Of a stretch of 64,000 nt of DNA, positions 48,036-57,281 are shown piece after piece. A program made the position numbers and the translations under genes. Location of the stretch: the NCBI GenBank assembly GCA_023428375.1, contig JAEYYR010000002.1:62001-126000 (forward strand), written 5' to 3'. The DNA is from a bacterium (GTDB lineage Bacteria > Babelota > Babeliae > Babelales > Babelaceae). The notes beneath the pieces were generated by a model. The model ran no database searches. It saw nothing but the letters and a program-made list of their open reading frames with translations, and had not been told where the DNA came from. Positions within the stretch are counted from its first letter, which is position 1, and each line of letters starts with the position of its first letter.

Positions 48036-49331
48036 TTAATCTTCGTCTGATTCATCTGCTTCGTAATGCATCATTTCTTCAATGTCATCAGCAGATTTAG
48101 GTAGCTGTTCGGTGATACACATAGAACCATCTTTAATGATCCAATAATTGTCTTCGATACGAATACCCATTTTTTCTTCTGGAATATAAATACCAGGTTC
48201 AATAGTAATTACATCGCCATCTGCAAGTGGTTCTTGTATATCGCCCACATCATGTACATCAAGGCCTAAGAAGTGACCAATGCCGTGTGCAAAATATTTA
48301 GCATAGCCATGTTTTTCCATAAATTTCACGGCTAGATGATGCAATGATTTATCTTGCTCGTTTTTGTTATTGAGCCACATGCCAGGCTTTGCAAGTTCTG
48401 CAATATGTTCTTGGGTTTTCAACACAATATCATACACTTGACGTTGACGTTTGGTGAACGTACCAGTCACAGGATAAGTACGCGTAATATCTGCGTTATA
48501 ATAATTAAGCTCTGCGCCAATATCTACCACTACAAGATCACCACGTTTCATGGTGTGGTGGTTATCGGTGTAATGTAACACCGTTGCATTTGCACCGCTC
48601 GCAACAATACTTGGAAATCCAGGACGTGCGCCAGCTTCACAGAACATATATTCAATACCAGCTTGAATTTCACGTTCTTTTTTGTCTTCTTCAATCGACG
48701 CACCAGCTGCATCTTGTGCAAGCATGGTAAGTTCTGCTGCTTTATAAATTAATTCAATCTCTTCGCGGGATTTTTTGCGACGCATGCGTGCTACTATTGG
48801 CGAAATATCAAGTGTTAATTCTTTAAGACCTGCAACCATAGTATTTAAACGAGCTAATATAAGTTGTTGAGTAATATACTGGTGTTGGCTTTGAGGCGCT
48901 AAAGTAAATAATGACTTCTTGGTGCTTATAGCATTGCGTACCATGGAAAGGAATGTACTATATTCAGTTTCTTGGAACAAAATTGAAAAATGATAGGTGT
49001 TGCAAGCATCGCCCAAGTACACAATTTCATCAACGCCCATCTGTTGAGCTGACTCTTTGGTAGGCTGTGCTGCAGTGGTTACCCATTGTGCGCGATTGCC
49101 GCAATTAGGAATATACAATGTGGTATATCCATCTAATGCGATGGTTAAAACAGCACCCGGTTCTTCAATGCCGCAAAAATAAAAAAATGAACTTTCTTGA
49201 CGGAAGTTAATGCGTGGTTGTTCAAAATCAGCAAACAATGCAACAACACCTGAATTATTAGGATGTTGTTGTTTAATAGTTTGTACTAAAGTGCTACGAC
49301 GAGCACGAAAAACTGAATGATGCATTTTCAT
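48036..49331 (-). CDS. pepP: Xaa-Pro aminopeptidase (M24B family)
   Basis: Metallopeptidase that removes N-terminal residues preceding proline. The 431-residue protein has the aminopeptidase P N-domain and the pita-bread catalytic domain with all five metal ligands in order: VVDIGAELNYYNADITRTYP (two Asp), HGIGHFLGLDVHD (His), ITIEPGIYI (Glu) and GIRIEDNY (Glu). There is no signal peptide. Last gene of yidC-recR-pepP, its start one base after the recR stop codon. Confidence 0.93.
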   Translation of the reverse strand: MKMHHSVFRARRSTLVQTIKQQHPNNSGVVALFADFEQPRINFRQESSFFYFCGIEEPGAVLTIALDGYTTLYIPNCGNRAQWVTTAAQPTKESAQQMGVDEIVYLGDACNTYHFSILFQETEYSTFLSMVRNAISTKKSLFTLAPQSQHQYITQQLILARLNTMVAGLKELTLDISPIVARMRRKKSREEIELIYKAAELTMLAQDAAGASIEEDKKEREIQAGIEYMFCEAGARPGFPSIVASGANATVLHYTDNHHTMKRGDLVVVDIGAELNYYNADITRTYPVTGTFTKRQRQVYDIVLKTQEHIAELAKPGMWLNNKNEQDKSLHHLAVKFMEKHGYAKYFAHGIGHFLGLDVHDVGDIQEPLADGDVITIEPGIYIPEEKMGIRIEDNYWIIKDGSMCITEQLPKSADDIEEMMHYEADESDED

Positions 49332-49332
49332 G

Positions 49333-49932
49333 TTAAAATGGACGTCTTTCTGTTAAAGCTTTATGTACCGTTAATCGATCAATATATTCAAGCGAGGATC
49401 CCACTGGAATACCGCGTGCTAGACAAGTTATTTTTATAGGCATGCCCTGCAAGGTGCGCGCTATTAATGAGGCTGTAGCATCGCCTTCTGGTGTTTGATT
49501 CATGGCAAGAATTACTTCTTTGCAATTTGCTTGGACGCGAATAGCAAGTTCCCTGATCGTAAGATCATCAGGACCAATCCCTTCTAGGGGATAGAGCGCT
49601 CCACCAAGTACGTGATATACACCGCGGTATGCGCCCGTTTTTTCAATAGCATATAAATCATGCCACGTTTCAATAACGCATATGGTGGTGACATCTCGCT
49701 CGGGAGCTTGGCACAGGCTACATGATGCTTTTTTTTCTTTCCATGCAAAGCACGTAGAGCATTTTTCTAAAGCTTCATGTGCTTGTTTAAGAGTGGCGCA
49801 AAAATGTTCCATTTTATCGGTATTAAACTCGAGAAAATGGTGCGCTACTCGATAGACGTTTTTCGAAGCAAGATAGGGCACTTGCTGAAGTTCTCTGAGC
49901 AATTTTTGCAAATGAGGCAACTTCTCAATCAT
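49333..49932 (-). CDS. recR: Recombination protein RecR
   Basis: RecR works with RecO (and RecF) to load RecA at gaps. The 199-residue protein has the helix-hairpin-helix start, the four-cysteine zinc finger (CSTC and CSLC, 11 residues between the pairs) and a Toprim domain: VIETWHDLYAIEKTGAYRG and EVILAMNQTPEGDATASLI. It lies between yidC and pepP with one-base gaps, so the three are one operon; no dnaX or ybaB neighbour is present. Confidence 0.95.
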   Translation of the reverse strand: MIEKLPHLQKLLRELQQVPYLASKNVYRVAHHFLEFNTDKMEHFCATLKQAHEALEKCSTCFAWKEKKASCSLCQAPERDVTTICVIETWHDLYAIEKTGAYRGVYHVLGGALYPLEGIGPDDLTIRELAIRVQANCKEVILAMNQTPEGDATASLIARTLQGMPIKITCLARGIPVGSSLEYIDRLTVHKALTERRPF

Positions 49933-49933
49933 C

Positions 49934-51499
49934 TTAAACGCCTAAGAGTTTTTCAAGGTATGGTTTGAAAATTGAATTCACCAATACTTGGACACCAATG
50001 TACAATACAATACCAGCAGCAAAATTACCTACAAATCCCGCAATAAGCAGAGACATGATTGCCATAGTAATCCATTGGCGAGGATCTTTTGATTTGCCAG
50101 CAAACGATAAGAACATAGCAATGCCAAGAATGAATGAAAGAATAAAGTATGGGTCTCTTGAGGAAAGGTCAGGAATCCACAAGAATGGCGCGTGATAGAG
50201 TTGAATTGCTCTATTTAAAACACGCCACAATGCCATACCAAAAGCCACGTTCACTATCATCGATAATAATCCGCGCCAGCCACCAGGCATTGCTGCTGCT
50301 GTTTGTTTTTCTACAAGCGCAAGACGTTCACGGCGTAGCGTCTCTTTGTCGTCTTTATATTTTTGTTCAATGTACTTTAACTTACGATTGTATTCATCAG
50401 AAGACATTGCGGGTTTTTGTGTGCCAAGACTGAGCGGCATTAAAGCCAAGCTCATCAAAGCAGTAAGCAGGATAATTGCCCAACCATAATTATGGACATG
50501 AGTATAGGCAGTGTTAAGCGCTGTGAGCAATACACGTGCGATTGGGGCAACGATACCAAACTCAAGGGTATCTTCTAGGCGAGGATCAACTTCCATGAGC
50601 AAGGAATGAATTTTTGGCCCCATGTAGAAAGTGAGTTGCCACGTAGTTGTTCCTTTGATTTCTGGACCTTCAATAATTGCGGTCAAGTTATCGCTGCCTT
50701 GGCGCATAAAGTATGCGCGTTGGGTGAAGTTTTGAGGATCTGCGATTAAAGCGTGAATGAAATAACGATTTTCTGTGCCAACAAGGCCAGGCATTACCCA
50801 CGCAGTATTGTCAGTTTCTTTAAGATGAATTTTTTTAAGTTCTTGCTGTTCGTTAAGAATAAGTGCTTGCACTTCGTTATACGCTAAGCCGTCAAGATAG
50901 GGCCCTTGTAAGAAAATGCGTGGCTGGATGTGATCGACCTTAGGAGTAATGGTCAAATTACACATAACTTTTGGACTATTTGCATCAAAAACAAATTCTT
51001 TGGTTATGGTTGCTTGAGTTGAGTCAGCCTTGTAGGTGATACGAGGGTTTTGGCCTTCAAGGTTTCTGTCTGCTATCTCAAACGCAAAGGGTGATGCAAT
51101 ATCAAGAGCGACAAGGAGTGCTCGTTGTTGATATTGATCTGCTTTTAAAAAGTTCAAGCGTTCAGTAGTATCGCCTACCGGGTGGATATAATCAATGCTG
51201 GTAATGCTTGCACCGCCTGTAGACAGGGTGTAATCCACCGGATTGGTAGCGATAGCGGTTTTTTCTTGCGCAATTGATGTTTGTCCGTCAATAAAATCGA
51301 TATCAAAGTTGAGTGGTTTTGAGGCGATAGTAGCAGGTAATATTTTCACGCTTTGACCCGCGCGCACGGTTTCTTGGACCGTCGGTGTGCCAAAAAAACG
51401 ATTGATAAGCCACGAGCTGCCAAAAACTATAGGAAAGGCAATCACAGCGGCGAGAGTTAATTGCAAAAATCGTTGCAGTAAGGTTTCTTGATTATTCAT
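49934..51499 (-). CDS. yidC: Membrane protein insertase YidC
   Basis: Inserts and folds inner-membrane proteins, alone or with SecYEG. The 521-residue protein has the Gram-negative layout: N-terminal anchor (LTLAAVIAFPIVFGSSWL), large periplasmic domain (residues about 60-330), then the conserved insertase core with helices at about 345-365, 415-430, 450-470 and 485-505, including YGWAIILLTALMSLALMPL. The usual rpmH-rnpA neighbours are missing; it heads an operon with recR and pepP. Confidence 0.95.
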   Translation of the reverse strand: MNNQETLLQRFLQLTLAAVIAFPIVFGSSWLINRFFGTPTVQETVRAGQSVKILPATIASKPLNFDIDFIDGQTSIAQEKTAIATNPVDYTLSTGGASITSIDYIHPVGDTTERLNFLKADQYQQRALLVALDIASPFAFEIADRNLEGQNPRITYKADSTQATITKEFVFDANSPKVMCNLTITPKVDHIQPRIFLQGPYLDGLAYNEVQALILNEQQELKKIHLKETDNTAWVMPGLVGTENRYFIHALIADPQNFTQRAYFMRQGSDNLTAIIEGPEIKGTTTWQLTFYMGPKIHSLLMEVDPRLEDTLEFGIVAPIARVLLTALNTAYTHVHNYGWAIILLTALMSLALMPLSLGTQKPAMSSDEYNRKLKYIEQKYKDDKETLRRERLALVEKQTAAAMPGGWRGLLSMIVNVAFGMALWRVLNRAIQLYHAPFLWIPDLSSRDPYFILSFILGIAMFLSFAGKSKDPRQWITMAIMSLLIAGFVGNFAAGIVLYIGVQVLVNSIFKPYLEKLLGV

Positions 51500-51656
51500 G
51501 GCGTATGCCCTTGATGCAAAAAATGACTATTTTAACGTGAAGATTGGCTTATAGAATTGGCCAATCTTCACCTTACCACATTCTGGACTATTGTGCCAGC
51601 GGAAAATAATCGATATAACTACCAACAAAAGGTCTGTTGAATCAGAGGAGTGAACA

Positions 51657-52112
51657 ATGAAGATGGAAAAAAAGAAGATTCGCATTGGTGAATTGGCTGA
51701 TCACCTAGGCGTAGAGCGCTTTGTTGTGCGTTTTTGGGAAAAAGAGTTTGGCATAAAAGCGCAGAGATCAGATGGGGGTCAACGCTTTTATAACGAACGC
51801 GATTTAAAAAAGTTCGAAACAATTAAAGAACTTTTATACGAAAAAAAATTTACTATCGCAGGGGCGAAAAAATTTCTAAAGGGTCAGCCGGTCAAAGCAC
51901 AAGATATGCTGCAAGAAGGTCAAGCACCAGAAACTATTATCGCTTCACATGTGACCAGCATGGAGCCAGAAATGGTTAAAGCTGAGCCGCAACAAATACA
52001 AGAAAATGCTGAACCGATATTAACCGAAGCTGAACAAGCAGCAGCGGAACTTATTACCACGCAAATACTTGAATTACATAAAAAGTTGATTCAGTTGCGC
52101 GAATTACTTTAA
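51657..52112 (+). CDS. MerR-family transcriptional regulator
   Basis: A 151-residue regulator with a MerR-type winged helix at the N-terminus: RIGELADHLGVERFVVRFWE, KAQRSDGGQRFYNERDLKKF and IKELLYEKKFTIAGAKKFL. The C-terminal half is Gln/Glu-rich and ends in a helix (TTQILELHKKLIQLRELL) like the dimer coil of stand-alone MerR proteins. No cysteine for metal sensing is visible. GAGGAG is six bases before the ATG at 51657. murC follows 83 bases later. Confidence 0.85.
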   Translation: MKMEKKKIRIGELADHLGVERFVVRFWEKEFGIKAQRSDGGQRFYNERDLKKFETIKELLYEKKFTIAGAKKFLKGQPVKAQDMLQEGQAPETIIASHVTSMEPEMVKAEPQQIQENAEPILTEAEQAAAELITTQILELHKKLIQLRELL

Positions 52113-52195
52113 CAACATCCAAGATGATGAAAATTAGTGATGCTCTTTTTTGACTAGTATGCTAATCTGAACAAACTTTTTGTTATGGAATAGAT

Positions 52196-53596
52196 ATGTA
52201 TACGAAACGAGCGCATATTCACTTTGTCGGCATTGGTGGTATCGGAATGAGCGGTATAGCCACGATACTTCATCATCTTGGGTATGTTATTTCTGGTTGT
52301 GATGTTGATATGGATCAAAAAAGTGTCGAAGATTTAAAGGCGCTTGGATGCTCGATACATCATGGAAACAACAATAAATCCTGTCATGATTCGACGATTG
52401 ATATTTTGGTTTACTCTTCTGCTATGAGTAAAGATAATCCTGAAATTTTGGCCGCTAAACAACGCGGAATTCCCACTATTCCACGCGCACTTATGCTTGC
52501 AGAATTGATGCGCATGAAATACAGTGTGGCTATCGCAGGCGCACACGGTAAAACAACCACGACTTCATTCATTTCGCATATTTTAATTGAAGTAGGTTTT
52601 GATCCTACGGTTGTGATTGGTGGTCATCTAAAAAACATTTCTAATAATGCACGATTTGGTAACGGAGATTTTTTAGTTGCTGAAGCCGATGAAAGTGATC
52701 GCTCGTTATTAAAATTATTTCCTACTATTGCCGTCGTTACTAATATCGACCGGGAACATCTTGATGTGTACAAAGATCTTGATGATATAAAAAACACGTT
52801 TTTGCAATTTCTGAGCAATATACCATTCTATGGTAAAGCTTTTTTGTGTGATGATGATCAGCATCTTCAGGCAATGTTGCCAGAGCTTACCCACATTAAA
52901 ACATTGCAGTATGGTTTTTCACCGAGTTCAGATATTTATGCAACAGAAGTTCAACTAAATCCTGATCATTCGATCTGTCTAGTGCATCAAAAAGGAACTC
53001 AAATTCCGTTAGGGAATTTGATTATCCCTATGCCGGGCCGGCACAATGTATTGAATGCGCTAGCTGCAACGGCAGTGGCACTGGATCTTGGTGTTCCCTT
53101 TGCGCGAATCGCAGATGCTCTTGCACAATTTAAAGGTGTAGATCGCAGATTTACTTTTAAAGGCATGTATAATGGCGCGATGATGTTTGACGATTATGGC
53201 CATCATCCGACTGAAATATTAAATACTTTAGCTGTTGCGCGTCGTCGCACTCATAAAAAATTGATTGTTGCCTTTCAACCACATCGCTATTCTCGTACCC
53301 AAGCACTGTGGCAAGAATTCATTGAGGTATTAGCGCATAGCGGCGTTGATAAGCTTTTAATTACTGACATCTATCCGGCAAGCGAGCAACCTATCGATGG
53401 CATTACAACACAAAGTTTTGTAGAAGCATTAAAATTACAATATCCAGCATGTACCGTGCAGTATGTTCCGCAAGATGATCAATTTGAAGGCATTCAATAC
53501 GAGATAAAAAAATCTGCACAGGAAGGGGATTTAATTTTATTCTTAGGTGCCGGAAAAATTAATAAAACAGCAAAGTATTTAATAAGCGATCAATGA
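52196..53596 (+). CDS. murC: UDP-N-acetylmuramate-L-alanine ligase
   Basis: MurC adds L-Ala to UDP-MurNAc with ATP. The 466-residue protein has the N-terminal Rossmann motif FVGIGGIGMSGIA, the ATP-binding loop GAHGKTTTTSF (Lys119), and MFDDYGHHPTEI. It ends EGDLILFLGAGKINKTAKYL; a decayed copy of this end lies at 54710-54866. The stop codon overlaps the 5' arm of the terminator. With murA it confirms a peptidoglycan pathway. Confidence 0.97.
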   Translation: MYTKRAHIHFVGIGGIGMSGIATILHHLGYVISGCDVDMDQKSVEDLKALGCSIHHGNNNKSCHDSTIDILVYSSAMSKDNPEILAAKQRGIPTIPRALMLAELMRMKYSVAIAGAHGKTTTTSFISHILIEVGFDPTVVIGGHLKNISNNARFGNGDFLVAEADESDRSLLKLFPTIAVVTNIDREHLDVYKDLDDIKNTFLQFLSNIPFYGKAFLCDDDQHLQAMLPELTHIKTLQYGFSPSSDIYATEVQLNPDHSICLVHQKGTQIPLGNLIIPMPGRHNVLNALAATAVALDLGVPFARIADALAQFKGVDRRFTFKGMYNGAMMFDDYGHHPTEILNTLAVARRRTHKKLIVAFQPHRYSRTQALWQEFIEVLAHSGVDKLLITDIYPASEQPIDGITTQSFVEALKLQYPACTVQYVPQDDQFEGIQYEIKKSAQEGDLILFLGAGKINKTAKYLISDQ

Positions 53597-53620
53597 TATG
53601 AATTGATCGCTTATTTTTTT
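53581..53620. terminator. Bidirectional terminator overlapping the murC stop
   Basis: AATAAGCGATCAAT (53581-53594) and ATTGATCGCTTATT (53602-53615) form a perfect 14-bp stem around a 7-base loop, followed by Ts. The 5' arm is the last murC codons. Confidence 0.85.
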
Positions 53621-53637
53621 TAATTTTAGGGTTTGAT

Positions 53638-54585
53638 TTAAAAGTCTACCGGATATCTTCCAAGTTTCGTTATTGATGTTTTTGCGGGTTCTCCTTTGAA
53701 TTCTGTGTCAATAATTACCGCATCACCATTAATATAAGTGAAAATATTATCATGCCCCACATCAAATGGTGCTTCCGCAATTAAAACTTTAAGCTCAGCA
53801 AATGCTTCTATGCTCAATGGTTTATGGTAATTTTGTCTATGGGCAAAAACTTTAATTTCATACGTATCGTTAACTATTTCACCGATAGAAACGCCGACAC
53901 TTGCTGAATAAAAAACCCTTAATTGAATTATATCATCTAAGATTTTTGATGCATTGTTGCCAATCACATATTTGCCGCTCTTTTTGTCTTGTATAACAAG
54001 ATATTTTAAAGGAAGGTGAATATGGGTTAATTGTTTTTCATCTATAACTTGTTTGAGTTTGGCATAGGTAAATAACCGATTAACAAGCCTAGATTCTTTT
54101 TGGATAAATGAGTTTGTTGCAGAGGATATATCTTGGTTTGGAATGAAAGTCCTTAGGATGCTTTTTGCATCATGCAACAATTTTTGTAAATCATTTATTT
54201 GGATCTCCTTATTAACCATTTCAGATTTGGTCTTTAGTTTGCCTTCAGATCGCTGCAAAAGAGTTTCGTACGCTTTTGGCCATTCTGTTTCAAGCCATGG
54301 TTTATTTTGTACTACTGTTCCAGTCCATATATTATATTTTTCAAACAATTCTTTTAAATTTATTGGATTGCCTTGCGAGTCTAGCAATTGATCTTTGGGG
54401 ATATAAAGAGGTCTATCCATAATCCATTTATACATGGTAGTTACTGATTCGGAAGAAGGTGATAAAGTAGACCAATTGTTTTGTTGTTCGGTTTTTAATT
54501 CTTCTATGATTTTTTCTATGCTGGAATCATGTGCTTGATTTAGGGTAAAAACTGAAAACAAGAAGCATGTTAATATTTTATTCAT
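53638..54585 (-). CDS. Exported protein with protein-kinase-like features (315 aa)
   Basis: Signal peptide (MNKILTCFLFSVFTLNQAHD). The C-terminal part contains HLPLKYLVIQDKKSGKYVIG, DDIIQLRVFYSASV, and a segment APFDVGHDNIFTYINGDAV followed by IIDTEFKG. D-x-x-x-x-N (DVGHDN) and the following IIDTE are spaced like the catalytic loop and the metal-binding Asp of kinase-like (APH/protein-kinase) folds. I see no firm glycine loop or lysine. So a kinase-like fold is a hypothesis, not a call. It is enclosed by the two copies of a 26-base repeat (end of murC and its fossil). Confidence 0.65.
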   Translation of the reverse strand: MNKILTCFLFSVFTLNQAHDSSIEKIIEELKTEQQNNWSTLSPSSESVTTMYKWIMDRPLYIPKDQLLDSQGNPINLKELFEKYNIWTGTVVQNKPWLETEWPKAYETLLQRSEGKLKTKSEMVNKEIQINDLQKLLHDAKSILRTFIPNQDISSATNSFIQKESRLVNRLFTYAKLKQVIDEKQLTHIHLPLKYLVIQDKKSGKYVIGNNASKILDDIIQLRVFYSASVGVSIGEIVNDTYEIKVFAHRQNYHKPLSIEAFAELKVLIAEAPFDVGHDNIFTYINGDAVIIDTEFKGEPAKTSITKLGRYPVDF

Positions 54586-54709
54586 TTTAAAAAACCTATA
54601 ATAAGATTCTATGTTATCTTATTAAGTATTATACTAATTTAGCCAGAAATAGACCAATAAATCTGATCAGGTACTAGAAGCGTATTTGTGGAGTATTTTA
54701 CAATGGAAA

Positions 54710-54866
54710 ATAAGTGAAGGTATTGAAAGTATAATATCCATCCGTCTTGATGCACTATAATGAAGTTCGAAAATCAAAAATGGTCAATAAATGCATCAAT
54801 GAGGGAGATTTTGTATTATTTTGTGAAGCCCGAAAAATTAATAAAACAGCAAAGTATCATGTGTAG
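54710..54866 (+). pseudogene. Decayed copy of the murC 3' end
   Basis: From 54750 a short frame reads NEVRKSKMVNKCINEGDFVL then FCEARKINKTAKYHV and stops at 54866. murC ends IKKSAQEGDLILFLGAGKIN then KTAKYL. A 26-base stretch (54832-54857) is identical to 53553-53578. An upstream piece at about 54715 (SEGIESI, against FEGIQYEI) suggests the homology once extended further with an indel. There is no start codon context or promoter of its own. Confidence 0.7.
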
Positions 54867-54881
54867 TATAAAGGAGAGGTT

Positions 54882-55874
54882 ATGAGCGTATATGTTTTGC
54901 TTGCATTAATATTGTCGCAGTCGGTGTTTGGTAATCCTACGCCGAGGATATCTCATGCGGTGATGAAGCCATCCCGGCATGTATCACAACCACATCGAAA
55001 TTTTTGGTTTAAATCTTCACATCGCCGTGCAAATGAATTTAATGATTTTAAAACTCATCTACTGTCATTAAACGATAGAGATGAAATATATAGAAAAATT
55101 GTTTCTTCTTTTCAGATTTTAAGTTTTTCTGAAGATCAGTACTGTAAACTTCTTCAAGATTTAGATGATGCAAAGAAGATTTTTATTCATACAAGTTGTT
55201 ATAAAGAGAGCCCTTGGAATCATACCAGCTTAGTATTTGAAGCAACAAAATGTGATTTGGCTACGATTGTTGGTTTTTTAATTAAAGAACACAACGTCAA
55301 TCTTATTGGTTTTGATACTTGGCAAAAAAGTTTAACGCATTATTGTAAATCAAAAACCGTAGCCCAACTTATTCTTGACGAAAAGCCCTATTTAATCAAT
55401 GCAGGTGATCTAAAGAGTAGAACACCGTTATTTACTATTCCTACAGAATTAATTCCTTATTATATCGAGCGGGGAGCAGATGTTGACATGTATGCTTCTA
55501 TAGATTATGTCGTAGGATGTTATCATAGAAATAGATTGCGTGAGATGTATAATGAACAACAAAAAGATCCCGAAAATCTTTTGAATGAACCTTTTCGCTC
55601 ATTTCATGATTCATATCAATCATCAGATTATTATGTAGGAGAAAAGTTGTTATATACAAAACTTACTCCGCTGATGAAGTCTGTGGTTGATAGCGATTAT
55701 GCAAGGTTTAAAATGTTATTTGAGTTCACGTCAAATCAAAGTCTCAAAAAACAGATGAGAAGTTTAAAGCTTATTGCTGCCTTGCAACGCGCAGAATGCA
55801 ATGATTTCGTCAGCGCATATAGAATAGAAAAAACTTTAAAATTTGTTGATTGGATTTGTGGTTTTAGTTCATGA
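54882..55874 (+). CDS. Exported ankyrin-like protein (330 aa)
   Basis: Signal peptide (SVYVLLALILSQSVFGNP), a polar His/Arg-rich stretch, then degenerate ankyrin-like units: TSLVFEATKCDLATIVGFLI, KSLTHYCKSKTVAQLIL, RTPLF...ELIPYYIERGADVD and LTPLMKSVVDSDYARFKMLF. Ankyrin proteins are common effectors in amoeba-associated bacteria. SD AAAGGAGAGG is excellent. It begins 15 bases after the murC fossil's stop. Confidence 0.7.
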   Translation: MSVYVLLALILSQSVFGNPTPRISHAVMKPSRHVSQPHRNFWFKSSHRRANEFNDFKTHLLSLNDRDEIYRKIVSSFQILSFSEDQYCKLLQDLDDAKKIFIHTSCYKESPWNHTSLVFEATKCDLATIVGFLIKEHNVNLIGFDTWQKSLTHYCKSKTVAQLILDEKPYLINAGDLKSRTPLFTIPTELIPYYIERGADVDMYASIDYVVGCYHRNRLREMYNEQQKDPENLLNEPFRSFHDSYQSSDYYVGEKLLYTKLTPLMKSVVDSDYARFKMLFEFTSNQSLKKQMRSLKLIAALQRAECNDFVSAYRIEKTLKFVDWICGFSS

Positions 55875-55927
55875 GCTACATGATTTAAAATTGTTTGGGG
55901 TATTGTTAGCTTTTCTATAGATGTTTT

Positions 55928-56302
55928 TTAATTACACCTTCTTTTTTTAGATTTTTGACTTGGAAATTGGTTTTGGTGATAGTTATTATATGCAGTCATC
56001 ATTTGCGTATACATAATAGAAGCAGGCTCGCCAGTTTTATATGAGGTTTTTTTGATCTCAGTATTATAAACTGTATAGAACTTAGGTCTAATGCAATCCT
56101 GTGCATATATTTCATTATTATTATTAAATCGTTCTCGAATAAAAATCATTTGTGGTGAATCAAAGGTTGAATCAATTTGATAATACAACTTATATCCCGG
56201 ACCAGTGTTAAATAATATTGGAGGGGAGGATTCGTTGTTACTGGTGTGTTCTGAAGGTATAAAATACGTAAAGCAAATAAAAAATTGAATATATAATTTC
56301 AT
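55928..56302 (-). CDS. Small exported protein (124 aa)
   Basis: Signal peptide (MKLYIQFFICFTYFIPSEH) and a mature part of about 100 residues, Tyr/Asn/Pro-rich, with a basic tail (QFPSQKSKKRRCN). AAGAGAA is the SD. No known family. It converges with the ankyrin-like gene without a clear shared hairpin. Confidence 0.6.
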   Translation of the reverse strand: MKLYIQFFICFTYFIPSEHTSNNESSPPILFNTGPGYKLYYQIDSTFDSPQMIFIRERFNNNNEIYAQDCIRPKFYTVYNTEIKKTSYKTGEPASIMYTQMMTAYNNYHQNQFPSQKSKKRRCN

Positions 56303-56434
56303 GTAATTCTCTTAATAATTTTATTTAAAATATCGTATGAGAATTATATAAAATGCTATATGCAAATACAAGTTTGAAAAATACGTTACGTGTTTATTAA
56401 AAATTCAAAATACTTTTTAATAAAATTATAAAAG

Positions 56435-56455
56435 GAGGCAGCACAAGGCTGCCTC
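56435..56455 (-). terminator. Terminator of the C1q-like gene
   Basis: On the minus strand GAGGCAGC and GCTGCCTC (56455-56448 and 56442-56435) pair around a 5-base loop and run into CTTTTT. Confidence 0.85.
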
Positions 56456-56460
56456 AAAAA

Positions 56461-57150
56461 TTAACGTACTCGTGTGATAGTCAAAGAAATTGATGTTGCA
56501 ATGTCTTCAAGATCAGGATTTGTTAAAGTTACGCCTGAATCGTCATCTGCTATAAGACCTAAAAATAGGTTTTGGCCTGCTGTAGCATTTAAAAGGAATG
56601 TTGAAGATACTGTTAAAATTTGTGTAGGACCAGCAGCGGAAGTTAATTGTATGCTGCTATCGCTACCAGCGACTAACGTTTCGGAGCCTAACGCACCACT
56701 AAAAGCGGCAATTGCAGCAGGGAATGTATCCGCGGCTCCTGGAATGCCAATATTTGCGCTGTAGCTCACTTCATACAAGCCTGTTGCAGGTACAGTAAAG
56801 TTTGCGCTGCCAGCAGTATGTGTCCATCCGCTAATAATGCCATTAACGTTAAATGTGATTGGTGTAAATGTTGTGCCATCACCAGCATAAGTCTGAATAT
56901 CGGTTGAATATGCAAACACATGATTTGCGGTTAAAGCGCCTAAAGTGGTGAGAATGTCGCTAATGGACGCTGAAAATTCTGTGCTATTAATAGTGCCATC
57001 AACGGTTAAATTACCATTGATTATCGCATTGTTACAAACGCGTAATGTTTGCGTATTTACTGAGCAAAAATTTTTGCATTTTTTTGCAAACATATCGGTA
57101 GGTACCAATAAAAGCATTGCTAAAGAAGCAAGCATAATTTTTTTTAACAT
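56461..57150 (-). CDS. Exported C1q/TNF-like (BclA-C type) surface protein
   Basis: A 229-residue protein with signal peptide (MLKKIMLASLAMLLLVPTDMFA), a Cys-rich start of the mature part (KKCKNFCSVNTQTLRVCNNA), a short repeat-like stalk (IINGNLTVDGTINST) and a C-terminal beta-rich domain. The phrase FTVPATGLYEVSYSANI, then a late hydrophobic FLLNATAGQNLFLGLIADDD, is the pattern of the C1q/TNF-like jelly roll used in bacterial surface fibres and spore coats such as BclA. It may form trimers on the cell surface. SD AGGAG. The family call is by motif. Confidence 0.75.
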   Translation of the reverse strand: MLKKIMLASLAMLLLVPTDMFAKKCKNFCSVNTQTLRVCNNAIINGNLTVDGTINSTEFSASISDILTTLGALTANHVFAYSTDIQTYAGDGTTFTPITFNVNGIISGWTHTAGSANFTVPATGLYEVSYSANIGIPGAADTFPAAIAAFSGALGSETLVAGSDSSIQLTSAAGPTQILTVSSTFLLNATAGQNLFLGLIADDDSGVTLTNPDLEDIATSISLTITRVR

Positions 57151-57281
57151 AGAAACTCCTTTTTAACTGTTTTTCACCTTATCAAAGAAATTTTTTGATG
57201 CAAGTAAAATACTAATCAGGTTTTTCATGTTGTGATAATATCGTGAATCTGCTATTACTTGAGAAACCATTAGGAGAATTT

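Noticed and set aside
53553..54857. Insertion sequence with target duplications
   Set aside because: The repeats are 26 bases of murC coding sequence, there is no transposase and no terminal inverted repeat; a partial gene duplication explains them.
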